Positions 1 to 5,745 of a stretch of 9,267 nt of DNA are shown piece after piece (the stretch's first letter is position 1; each line of letters starts with the position of its first letter). The position numbers and the translations under genes were made by a program. The stretch lies in the NCBI GenBank assembly GCA_049800095.1, contig JBARJD010000100.1, positions 1 to 9,267 of the forward strand, read 5' to 3'. A model generated the notes under the pieces. That model saw only the letters and a program-made list of their open reading frames with translations. It was not told where the DNA came from and did not search any database. This DNA is from JAKIWV01 sp049800095 (GTDB lineage: Archaea; Thermoplasmatota; Thermoplasmata; Lutacidiplasmatales; UBA184).

Positions 1-1
1 A

Positions 2-352
2 GCGCTGCAGCAGAGGCTGGATTGCGCCGGTGTCGGAGGCTACATCGAGGCGTGGGCGTTCAGCGACCAGCTCCCTTGGACGAAGCCGGCGCCCGAGATC
101 TTTTGGCACTGCTTGGGGATGTTGTCGACACGGCGAGAACGAGCGGTGCACGTCGGCGACGGATGGGTGGACATCGCTGGTGCGCGGGCTGCCGGGCTCC
201 GGGCCGGCATCTTGTACTCAGGGGAGCGACGGTACGGAGAGACCTACGGCCGCTTGATCGGCCCGGACCGGCCGGAACTCCGGGACGTTGAGTTCCGTAT
301 CGACCAGTTCGCGTTGCTGCCCGAGCTCGTAGAGACACTGCTCGGCGAGTAG
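2..352 (+). CDS. HAD-superfamily hydrolase, C-terminal part (5' end outside window)
   Basis: The frame is open from the left edge to the TAG at 350-352, giving 116 visible residues of a protein that starts upstream. Two HAD motifs are visible. TKPAPEIF (Lys28 of the fragment) matches motif III, where the Lys stabilises the aspartyl-phosphate intermediate. HVGDGWVDIAGARAAGLRAG (from residue 50) matches motif IV, with Asp53 and Asp57 as the acidic Mg2+ ligands. The family consensus here is HVGDsxxxDvxGAraAGlra. The nucleophile Asp (motif I) and motif II would lie upstream and cannot be checked. HAD proteins of this type are usually soluble phosphatases or dehalogenase-like enzymes acting on small phosphorylated metabolites; the substrate is unknown. 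The last ~45 residues follow motif IV and end in a short helix-like stretch (LLPELVETLLGE), as is normal for the family. The internal ATG at 113 would give only a fragment and is not a real start. Confidence 0.85.
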   Translation, partial: ALQQRLDCAGVGGYIEAWAFSDQLPWTKPAPEIFWHCLGMLSTRRERAVHVGDGWVDIAGARAAGLRAGILYSGERRYGETYGRLIGPDRPELRDVEFRIDQFALLPELVETLLGE

Positions 353-369
353 TCTGCCTGGCACCGGGA

Positions 370-380
370 CCTTTTTCCTT
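370..380 (+). terminator. Possible T-rich transcription terminator after the HAD gene
   Basis: A pyrimidine tract with five consecutive T (372-376) lies 19 bases after the HAD stop codon and 24 bases before the methyltransferase ATG. It stands out in an otherwise GC-rich region. Archaeal termination often uses short T runs without a hairpin, and no convincing stem precedes this one. If the organism is a bacterium, the case for a terminator is weaker. Confidence 0.3.
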
Positions 381-400
381 GCGCCGGCTTATCGGCGGTC

Positions 401-1264
401 ATGGCCCCCCACCCCGACGGACGCTCCCCGCCGTTCGGTCGGCTCAACGACCTCTCCGGCAGGGACTGGGTCCGCTTCACAAAATCCTGGTTCGTCGCCA
501 ACCCTCCGCGCCGGAGCGCAGCGGAACGGTCGCATCCGGCCAAGTTTCCCGAACAACTCTGCGAGAGCTTCGTCCAGTTCTTCACGCGGGCCGGGATGTG
601 GGTCCTGGACCCGTTCGCGGGCACCGGATCGACACTGGTCGCGGCGGTCCGACACCGGCGCAACGCCATCGGAATCGAGATCAACCCAGTCTTTGCGGGC
701 TTGGCGACAGAACGAATACGGGAGCAGGGGACCGCGGGTACGGACGCCCGGGTGGTCGTCGGCGACGCACGGGAGCTGGCCGCCATCTGGGGCTGGGAAA
801 GGATGCCTCCGGTCCAGCTGGTGCTGACCTCGCCCCCGTACTGGGACATGCTCGGGAAGAGCCGGGGAGGGTCGCGCTCCGCCCACCGCGCACGCGCCGC
901 GGGTGGGCTGGCGACCACGTACTCAGGGGATCCGAACGATCTCGGCAATCTCCACGACTACGCCACCTTCCTCTCCCGTACCGTGGACGTGCTCCGAACC
1001 ACCGGACAGGTGCTGGAGCCCGGCCGATACCTCGTCGTCATCGCACAGAACCTTCGCGACGTGGATGGGAGGATCCGGACCCTCGCATGGGACCTCGCAC
1101 GGAGGCTCGATCGGTACCCCTTCCAGTTCCAAGGCGAACGGATTTGGTGCCAGGATTCGAAACCGCTCGGCATCTGGGGGTTTCCGTCAACGTTTGTGCC
1201 GAATTATCACCATCACTATTGCCTGATCTTCCGTCGCACCGTGGCGCCGGAAAAGGTCGGCTAG
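401..1264 (+). CDS. Site-specific DNA methyltransferase (N4-cytosine/N6-adenine type)
   Basis: A 287-residue amino-methyltransferase that would transfer a methyl group from S-adenosylmethionine to an exocyclic amino group of DNA. Visible motifs, in order: HPAKFP (45-50, motif X region), DPFAGTGS (70-77, motif I, SAM-binding FxGxG), GIEINP (91-96, motif II acidic residue), GDAREL (121-126, motif III) and TSPPYWDM (143-150, catalytic motif IV). The SPPY form is common in N4-cytosine enzymes, but N6-adenine activity cannot be excluded. The order X-I-IV, with only about 65 residues between I and IV, leaves no room there for a target-recognition domain. Recognition must lie in the C-terminal ~130 residues, which end with a conserved-looking GIWGFPSTFVPNYHHHYCLIFRR segment. 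No restriction endonuclease or specificity subunit is visible, so it is probably an orphan enzyme for host marking or regulation. The ATG at 401 has no strong ribosome-binding site. The stop overlaps the convergent gene. Confidence 0.88.
   Translation: MAPHPDGRSPPFGRLNDLSGRDWVRFTKSWFVANPPRRSAAERSHPAKFPEQLCESFVQFFTRAGMWVLDPFAGTGSTLVAAVRHRRNAIGIEINPVFAGLATERIREQGTAGTDARVVVGDARELAAIWGWERMPPVQLVLTSPPYWDMLGKSRGGSRSAHRARAAGGLATTYSGDPNDLGNLHDYATFLSRTVDVLRTTGQVLEPGRYLVVIAQNLRDVDGRIRTLAWDLARRLDRYPFQFQGERIWCQDSKPLGIWGFPSTFVPNYHHHYCLIFRRTVAPEKVG
1261..1264. other. Shared CTAG: overlapping convergent stop codons
   Basis: The self-complementary tetranucleotide CTAG supplies TAG to the rightward methyltransferase (1262-1264) and TAG to the leftward reductase-like gene (1263-1261). 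The two genes therefore end on top of each other with a four-base overlap and no room for a bidirectional terminator between them. Transcription from each side must run into the neighbour, giving antisense 3' ends. Confidence 0.85.
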
Positions 1265-2187
1265 CCGACGGAGTTCCGGTGCATCAGGGGGGAAAGTTCG
1301 GTCAGCATCCGGAGCGCCACGTCGAGATGACGCTGGGTCAGCTGCTCGACGTTGACCCCGAGGGTAAGGGTCAGGCCATCGGCATCCGCACCGGCCCGGG
1401 CGTCAGTCCACACTCGACGCGCGTGCTCGATCGCACGGTCCCCCGCCAAGCTCTCGTCCCCGTTCAGGATCCATCGTTCCGCGGCCTCTGGGATGTCCGC
1501 TCCGAGCCAGCGGACGAACTCGGCATCGGTCTCGTCGGAGAGCGGAGCGAAACTCAGCAGCACGGCCGCGGGCGGCACTCCCGCCTTCTGGCACAGCGCG
1601 TCGTATTCCCGAAGGGTGCGTCGCAGGCTCTCGCTGTCAAAGAGGATTTGAGTTGTGAAGAACGACGCCCCCGCCCGCGTCTTGGCCAGCATCCGGTGCG
1701 CCTCTCCCTGACGCTGCGGAATCGCGATGTTCCCGAGGTGACCTCCCCCCTCGCGAAGAATCCCGGAGCAGGCCCGGTCCGCTTCGATCACTGGGGGACC
1801 GGGGTACGGGATGTACCGACTCGATCCCCCGACCAGGACCACGTGGCGGATCCCACCGTCTAGGGTCTGCCGGGTCCATTCGACCAACGCCGCTTCCGAA
1901 GGAAGGTGGGCCACGACCTTGTTGACCACCACGGGTCGCTGCGCGAGCTCCGCCAGTCGCCGACCGATCTCTCGCGGGTCGGCGGTCCGATAGTATGGCC
2001 GGCCGTCGTGATTCTCGTCGATCAATTCAGGTATATCGATCGCGTCGAGTGATTCGACCGACTTGAGACGGGTGGCCAGGTCCAGGAAATACGCGTCGAC
2101 CCGATCCGGCCGGGTACGGAGAGAGGGGGGCACCGGTTCAAAAAAAACGGGCGCACGCGCCAGCGCGGCCTCGAAGGTACGGGACAT
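1261..2187 (-). CDS. Methylenetetrahydrofolate reductase-like protein
   Basis: A 308-residue protein with features of the methylenetetrahydrofolate reductase TIM-barrel superfamily, which makes 5-methyl-tetrahydrofolate (or an equivalent C1 carrier) for methionine synthesis. The N-terminus VFFEPVPPS places a Glu (residue 17) where MetF carries its conserved barrel Glu (FEFFPP). Further family-like segments are VVLVGGSSRYIPYPGPPV (117-133), GNIAIPQR with EAHRMLAKTRAGASFFTTQILFDS (152-185) and GVNVEQLTQRHLDVALRML (277-295). The divergence from E. coli MetF recalls the short actinobacterial/archaeal reductases, some of which work without flavin; cofactor use cannot be decided here. It is the last gene of the leftward cluster, 87-126 bases after the amidohydrolase. 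A GTG at 2226 would add 13 residues. I chose the ATG at 2187 because the family consensus begins there and a TATA-like box at 2241-2250 would place the transcript start near 2220. A C1 role beside amidohydrolases is plausible but unproven. Confidence 0.72.
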   Translation of the reverse strand: MSRTFEAALARAPVFFEPVPPSLRTRPDRVDAYFLDLATRLKSVESLDAIDIPELIDENHDGRPYYRTADPREIGRRLAELAQRPVVVNKVVAHLPSEAALVEWTRQTLDGGIRHVVLVGGSSRYIPYPGPPVIEADRACSGILREGGGHLGNIAIPQRQGEAHRMLAKTRAGASFFTTQILFDSESLRRTLREYDALCQKAGVPPAAVLLSFAPLSDETDAEFVRWLGADIPEAAERWILNGDESLAGDRAIEHARRVWTDARAGADADGLTLTLGVNVEQLTQRHLDVALRMLTELSPLMHRNSVG

Positions 2188-2195
2188 AGAAAACG

Positions 2196-2223
2196 GCCGG
2201 TCCTTCACCGGCGAGTATCGCCG
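2196..2223 (-). promoter_or_regulatory. Two overlapping inverted repeats in the leader of the reductase-like gene
   Basis: Two perfect six-base inverted repeats lie between the putative TATA box (2241-2250) and the ATG at 2187. Read on the minus strand, the first is CGGCGA-TAC-TCGCCG (2223 to 2209). The second is GCCGGT-GAAGG-ACCGGC (2212 to 2196). They share 2209-2212, so only one stem can form in an RNA at a time. The loop of the second exposes GAAGG, a weak ribosome-binding-like sequence, 14 bases before the ATG. This could be a leader switch, but six-base GC-rich repeats arise easily by chance here. If translation starts at the GTG at 2226, both would be coding sequence. Confidence 0.3.
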
Positions 2224-2240
2224 CACCGGACGCGGGAACG

Positions 2241-2250
2241 GATATCAAGG
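2241..2250 (-). promoter_or_regulatory. Candidate TATA-like box for the reductase-like gene
   Basis: On the minus strand the bases read CCTTGATATC, an AT-rich island in a GC-rich gap. It shares CTTGATATC with the candidate promoter in front of the aminotransferase (4125-4133). An archaeal TATA box here would put the start of transcription near 2220, leaving a leader of roughly 30 bases before the ATG at 2187. If real, the reductase-like gene has its own promoter in addition to any read-through from the amidohydrolases. Confidence 0.35.
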
Positions 2251-2307
2251 CTCGGGCGGCGCCGGGAATTGCGTCGCGCGTAACGTTTCCTTTAGAGGGC
2301 CCCGGAT

Positions 2308-2323
2308 GCCCGGTCAGCCGGGC
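2308..2323 (-). repeat. Inverted repeat at the stop codon of the first amidohydrolase
   Basis: GCCCGG (2308-2313) and CCGGGC (2318-2323) are perfect six-base arms around a four-base loop, and the loop contains the TGA stop codon of the leftward amidohydrolase. On the minus-strand RNA this is a compact GC-rich hairpin. No run of T follows, so it does not look like a bacterial intrinsic terminator. It may mark a 3' end or an RNA processing point, or it may be chance. Confidence 0.35.
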
Positions 2324-3168
2324 GTGTCGATCCGAAAGAGCGCCCGCGCATTCTCCCCTAGGATCAACTCCTTGTCCTCCGCAGGAAGGTCGAGTCCGGT
2401 GATCAGGCCCACCGCCGTCTCGATGGACTCGAGCGGCCAGTCGGAACCATAGAGCACCCGGTGGACATCGCCCATCGTAGCGAGCGCGTTCGCCAGCCGA
2501 CGCTGCGCCCGATGTACCATCTCCCGGAAGTAGGGGACCCCGGGATTGGCGAGAAGCCCCGAGGTGTCGGTGTACACATTGGAGTTCTTGTAGACAACTT
2601 CGGCCAGTTCCTCAACCCAGGGGTTTCCGAGATGGCACAGAACGAAGCGCACGTCACGGAAGCGAACCGCCACTTCGTCCACTTCGAGCGGGCGCGCATA
2701 CTTCAGGTGGCCGTTCGGGTCGAGCGTGTCCCCTTGGTGGATCATCACGGGGATCCCCAACTTGTGGGCGACTTCGTACACGGGGTGGAGTCGGGCGTCG
2801 TGGGGGTAGAACGACTGATAGCCGGGGTACAGCTTGATCGCAGTGAGGTCGCGGGCGCGCTCCCATGCCTCCAGGGTTTCTCGGACCGCGGATTCGCCCT
2901 TCGTGGGGTCCACCGTAACGGTCCGGAGGAGCCGACCCCCGCTCTTCCTGAACATCTCTTCTCCCTCTCGGAGAACCTCGGCCGGGCTCGGACTCGAGTA
3001 TAACTGGAGCAGGACGGCGAATCCGATCGACTGGGCGTCCAGCTCGCGGAGCAGCGAGGGGACCGTGAATTCGAGGGCGGGCCGATACGAGTTCCGCTGC
3101 AGGTCGGGCCAGTACCGGCTCAGATGGACGTGGACGTCGACTCGACGCCCCATTGGGAGGACCGGCAC
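2314..3168 (-). CDS. Metal-dependent amidohydrolase (amidohydrolase-2 / ACMSD-like family), paralogue 1
   Basis: A 284-residue TIM-barrel hydrolase or decarboxylase, probably cytoplasmic because no signal peptide is seen. The metal-binding set of the amidohydrolase-2 family is complete: VDVHVH at the first strand (His13, His15), IHQGD (His144), CHLGNPW (His179) and YGSDWP (Asp243), where the Asp is usually the catalytic base. IKLYPGY (Lys112) is an additional conserved strand-end segment shared with the neighbour. Family members include ACMS decarboxylase, 2-pyrone-4,6-dicarboxylate hydrolase and related enzymes acting on carboxylated or ring-derived substrates; the substrate here is unknown. 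The size is normal. It lies 34 bases after the second paralogue on the same strand, with an operon-like gap, and 87-126 bases before the reductase-like gene. The start is uncertain: GTG at 3168 aligns best with the paralogue, ATG at 3153 gives 279 residues. Neither has a clear ribosome-binding site. Confidence 0.85.
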   Translation of the reverse strand: MPVLPMGRRVDVHVHLSRYWPDLQRNSYRPALEFTVPSLLRELDAQSIGFAVLLQLYSSPSPAEVLREGEEMFRKSGGRLLRTVTVDPTKGESAVRETLEAWERARDLTAIKLYPGYQSFYPHDARLHPVYEVAHKLGIPVMIHQGDTLDPNGHLKYARPLEVDEVAVRFRDVRFVLCHLGNPWVEELAEVVYKNSNVYTDTSGLLANPGVPYFREMVHRAQRRLANALATMGDVHRVLYGSDWPLESIETAVGLITGLDLPAEDKELILGENARALFRIDTPG

Positions 3169-3175
3169 GCCGGTC
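3160..3175 (-). repeat. Near-perfect palindrome on the start of amidohydrolase 1
   Basis: GACCGGC (3160-3166) and GCCGGTC (3169-3175) are perfect seven-base arms with two bases between them. The GTG candidate start (3168-3166) falls at the centre. If translation starts at the ATG at 3153 instead, the palindrome sits seven bases upstream, where an operator or a ribosome-occluding hairpin could act. A two-base loop is too tight for RNA, so an RNA stem would be six pairs with a four-base loop. The function is unproven. Confidence 0.4.
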
Positions 3176-3202
3176 GCTAGCCGACGGAGCTTACGAACCT
3201 TT

Positions 3203-4060
3203 TCACCGGAGGCCTCCGTCGGGGAGGCCGAGGAGCTCTCGTGCGTTGCCCCCCAGGATCCGTTCCTTGTCGGGTCGGGGGAGGTCGAGCCCCTCCACCA
3301 GCCCGACCCCGTCCGCGATCGAGCTGATCGGCCAGTCGGACCCGTAGAGAATCTTTCGCACGTCGCCGACAGCTAAAATCGCGTGGTGGAGGCGCGTTCG
3401 CATCCGTCGGACCTGAGCATCGTAGTGCTCGGCGAAGGGATTCAGCAAGCCGGACGTATCGGTGTAGACGTTCTCGTTCTTGTACGTGACCTCAGCCGCC
3501 TCCTCCATCCAAGGATTTCCAACATGGCAGAGAACGAAGCGGACCGAGCGCCAACGGACGGCCACTTCGTCGAGAAAGATCGGCCGGGAGAACCGGATCA
3601 ATCCATCTGGATCCGCGGTGTCCCCTTGGTGGACCCACACCGGAACCCGCTGCCGCTCCGCCCACCGATAGACCGGCTCGAGCCGTTGGTCCGTCACGTC
3701 GAACGGCAGGTAGCCCGGATACAGCTTGATGCCACGGAGACGGGGTTGGTTCCGCGACCACAGCTCTATCGCGTGCTCCACTTCGGCCTCCCCCCGGGTC
3801 GGGTCCACCGTGCCCGTCGGGAGCAGACGACCTCCGCTCTCGATAGCGACCTCCGAGACGTTCTTCAACCCGTCTTCGAGCGTGGGAGCCAGCCGGGGGC
3901 AGAGGAAAACCCCCCACCCGATCCCCGCGGCGTACATCTCCTGGAGCAGGCCGGAGGGGCTGTATTCGATCCGGTTCTTTTCAGCGAAGGTGACCCCATG
4001 GCGGGAGTAACGACTGGGATGGACGTGAACGTCCACTCGCGGACCCAGTCCCGGCACCAT
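3203..4060 (-). CDS. Metal-dependent amidohydrolase (amidohydrolase-2 / ACMSD-like family), paralogue 2
   Basis: A 285-residue paralogue of the next gene downstream; roughly half of the aligned residues are identical by eye and the gaps are few. It keeps the same metal and catalytic set: VDVHVH (His12, His14), VHQGD (His144), CHVGNPW (His179), YGSDWP (Asp242), plus IKLYPGY (Lys112) and the NVYTDTSGLL segment. Both copies therefore look active. They differ most after the HxH motif (about residues 18-60) and in the 'P-tL-dGL' region, the loops that usually set substrate range, so a change of substrate after duplication is likely. It is the first gene of the leftward cluster and faces the aminotransferase. 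The ATG at 4060 gives an N-terminus matching the paralogue in length; a GTG at 4093 would add 11 residues. The substrate is unknown; hydrolase versus decarboxylase cannot be settled from the sequence. Confidence 0.85.
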   Translation of the reverse strand: MVPGLGPRVDVHVHPSRYSRHGVTFAEKNRIEYSPSGLLQEMYAAGIGWGVFLCPRLAPTLEDGLKNVSEVAIESGGRLLPTGTVDPTRGEAEVEHAIELWSRNQPRLRGIKLYPGYLPFDVTDQRLEPVYRWAERQRVPVWVHQGDTADPDGLIRFSRPIFLDEVAVRWRSVRFVLCHVGNPWMEEAAEVTYKNENVYTDTSGLLNPFAEHYDAQVRRMRTRLHHAILAVGDVRKILYGSDWPISSIADGVGLVEGLDLPRPDKERILGGNARELLGLPDGGLR

Positions 4061-4123
4061 GTCATCCCGTGGATTGCGTGGGACGGAAAACACCTCGTCC
4101 GACGCGGATTGGGACCGCCGACG

Positions 4124-4134
4124 GCTTGATATCG
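4124..4134 (+). promoter_or_regulatory. Candidate TATA-like box in the divergent promoter region
   Basis: GCTTGATATCG lies in the gap between the leftward amidohydrolase and the rightward aminotransferase. As an archaeal TATA box it would place the aminotransferase transcript start near 4155, giving a leader of about 18 bases that contains the AGAGGA site and ends at the ATG at 4173, a coherent arrangement. The core GATATC is a palindrome and so could also serve the opposite direction. CTTGATATC recurs on the minus strand at 2242-2250, in front of the reductase-like gene. Confidence 0.4.
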
Positions 4135-4160
4135 CCTATGGGCCTCCACATCCCATTCCC

Positions 4161-4166
4161 AGAGGA
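4161..4166 (+). promoter_or_regulatory. Ribosome-binding site that fixes the aminotransferase start
   Basis: AGAGGA ends six bases before the ATG at 4173 and is one of the two clear Shine-Dalgarno-like sites in the window. It supports 4173 over the in-frame ATG at 4059, which would run the coding region back over the divergent amidohydrolase start and the promoter region. Confidence 0.65.
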
Positions 4167-4172
4167 TTTCCG

Positions 4173-5669
4173 ATGGCGGAAAACTGGTTGAGCTTCCCTG
4201 ACGCACCCAAGATCCTGACCCCACCGCCCGGCCCCAAGTCCCGGGCCCTGTTGGCGGTGCAAGCCCGTCTCGAGACCGACGCCGTCGCGTACCCGAAGTA
4301 TTTCCCGATGGCCATCCGGGAAGCCCGAGGGTCGACGGTGGAGGATGTCGATGGCAACCGGTTCATCGATTGGGTCGCCGGAATATCGGTCCTCAACTTG
4401 GGCCATCGTCATCCGCGCCTCGTGGCGGCCCTTCAGCGCCAAGCGGAGAAGGTTTGGCACACGCTCGAGGTCCCCACCGAGGCCCGGGTCGAATTCCTCG
4501 AACAGTTGACACAGTCCCTACCGGGGACCCTCCGTAACCACGCCAAGGTGCTGTTCACGATCACGGGGGGAGACTCCATCGAGGCGGCGGTGAGCCTGGC
4601 CGACTATGCCAAGGGTCGCTCTGGCACATTCGTATTTTCCGGGGCCTACCATGGCGTGCATGGCGGTTCGGTGAACCTGACCGGTGGGCGCCGGTACCGG
4701 GACACGAGCTCTTTTCGCGGCGGCTCTGTCATCCGGGTACCCTACCCGAATCCGTATCGACCGGTGCTGAACACTCCGGACAGTGCCCAGGGCGTGATTC
4801 GGTACATGGAACATCTCCTCAACGACCCGTATTCTGGAGTCGACCGAGCCTCGTCCGTCCTGGTCGAGCCGATCCTCGGGGAGGGAGGCTACGTGGTGCC
4901 CCCGGATGACTTCCTACCGTCACTCCGCGAGTTCTGCGACGAGCACGACCTTCTCCTCATCGCGGACGAGGTCCAGACCGGACTGGGGCGCACCGGCAAA
5001 TTCTGGGGCGTCGACAACTGGAACGTGACTCCGGATATCATTTGCATCGCGAAGACCATCGGTGGCGGAATCCCGGCCTCGATGGTGGCGTACCGGGAAG
5101 ACTTGGTCAAGGAGCTGCCCCGCGGTTTCCATCTAGGAACATACCGTGGGAACCCGTTGGCGCTGGCCGTCGGAACCGAGGTTCTCAAGACCCTACGGGA
5201 GGAGAACTGGATCTCCTTGGCCGCTCAACGAGGGAAGCAGGTCCAGGCTCGATTCCGGGAGTACGCAGGGACCCACCCCTCGATCGGCGACGTGCGTGGG
5301 AAGGGGTTCATGATCGGAGTCGAATTCGTGAAGGACGCCGCCCGAAAGACGCCGTGGGATGAGCGCGCCAAGGCGATGCGGAGCGAGCTGTTCCAGAACG
5401 GCCTGCTGATGCACACGTGTGGAAGCTACGACAACGCCCTCCGGTTCATGGCTCCCCTGACGATCGAAGACCCCCTGCTAGAACGGGGCCTGGCTGTCTT
5501 CGAGGCGGCCCTATCGAACTTGGATTCGGCGCCGGTAGAGAAGAGCCCTGTTCCCCCGGTCTCGAACTCTCCCGCTCGGCCGCGCCCCGCGTCCGTGGGC
5601 CAACCCGCTCTGTTGCCTCCGCCCCACCCGGCGCAGAGCCCCCCTCCGCCTGGTCGCAGCCTCCCGTAA
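4173..5669 (+). CDS. Class III PLP-dependent aminotransferase (GABA/omega-amino-acid type)
   Basis: A 498-residue fold-type I aminotransferase that would move an amino group from a terminal (omega) amine, such as 4-aminobutyrate or a diamine, to a keto acid, leaving a semialdehyde. Visible signatures: GSTVEDVDGNRFIDWVAGISVLNLGHRHP (53-81), TGGDSIEAA (131-139, phosphate-binding turn), FSGAYHGVHGG (155-165), VEPILGEGG (231-239), IADEVQTGLGRTG (263-275, Asp265 holds the pyridine nitrogen) and CIAKTIGGGIPASMV (291-305, Lys294 forms the internal aldimine). The fold ends near residue 450. A further ~46 residues (453-498) form a Pro/Ser/Ala-rich tail ending in PPPHPAQSPPPPGRSLP, which is not normal for the family. 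The aldehyde dehydrogenase follows after 54 bases on the same strand, fitting an aminotransferase-dehydrogenase pair. Family alternatives are diaminobutyrate, acetylornithine or beta-alanine aminotransferases. The family is secure, the substrate is not. Confidence 0.9.
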   Translation: MAENWLSFPDAPKILTPPPGPKSRALLAVQARLETDAVAYPKYFPMAIREARGSTVEDVDGNRFIDWVAGISVLNLGHRHPRLVAALQRQAEKVWHTLEVPTEARVEFLEQLTQSLPGTLRNHAKVLFTITGGDSIEAAVSLADYAKGRSGTFVFSGAYHGVHGGSVNLTGGRRYRDTSSFRGGSVIRVPYPNPYRPVLNTPDSAQGVIRYMEHLLNDPYSGVDRASSVLVEPILGEGGYVVPPDDFLPSLREFCDEHDLLLIADEVQTGLGRTGKFWGVDNWNVTPDIICIAKTIGGGIPASMVAYREDLVKELPRGFHLGTYRGNPLALAVGTEVLKTLREENWISLAAQRGKQVQARFREYAGTHPSIGDVRGKGFMIGVEFVKDAARKTPWDERAKAMRSELFQNGLLMHTCGSYDNALRFMAPLTIEDPLLERGLAVFEAALSNLDSAPVEKSPVPPVSNSPARPRPASVGQPALLPPPHPAQSPPPPGRSLP

Positions 5670-5712
5670 CGCCGGTGCCCTAACTCGCCCGGGCCTCTTC
5701 CGTCAGGCATTT

Positions 5713-5745
5713 ACCGCCCCGACATGTCCACGGCCTCGGGGCGGT
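5713..5745 (+). promoter_or_regulatory. 10-bp perfect inverted repeat enclosing the aldehyde dehydrogenase start codon
   Basis: ACCGCCCCGA (5713-5722) and TCGGGGCGGT (5736-5745) are exact reverse complements separated by 13 bases, and the ATG at 5724-5726 lies in the loop. The predicted RNA hairpin would be very stable and would hold the start codon away from ribosomes. If translation instead begins at the ATG at 5772, the hairpin lies wholly in the gap between the two genes. It could modulate translation, mark an RNA processing point or bind a protein. No T run follows, so it is not a classic terminator. Confidence 0.55.

Noticed and set aside
382..397. Five-base inverted repeat CGCCG/CGGCG just before the methyltransferase ATG
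   Set aside because: Five GC-rich pairs around a six-base loop are expected by chance many times in this window.
379..1863. A 494-codon open frame on the + strand spanning the methyltransferase and the antisense of the reductase-like gene
   Set aside because: The translation is Arg/Pro/Gly-rich with no recognisable motifs and runs across two genes with strong family signatures in other frames. Long shadow frames are expected in GC-rich DNA.
2461..4129. Open frames of 180, 180 and 248 codons on the + strand opposite the amidohydrolases
   Set aside because: All are antisense to the paralogous amidohydrolases, and two of them (2461-3003 and 3383-4129) show parallel similarity to each other only because their sense genes are paralogues. 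No independent family signature is visible.
4059..4172. Upstream extension of the aminotransferase to an ATG at 4059
   Set aside because: It would overlap the divergent amidohydrolase start and the promoter-like box. The extra 38 residues match nothing in the family, and a good AGAGGA site precedes the ATG at 4173.
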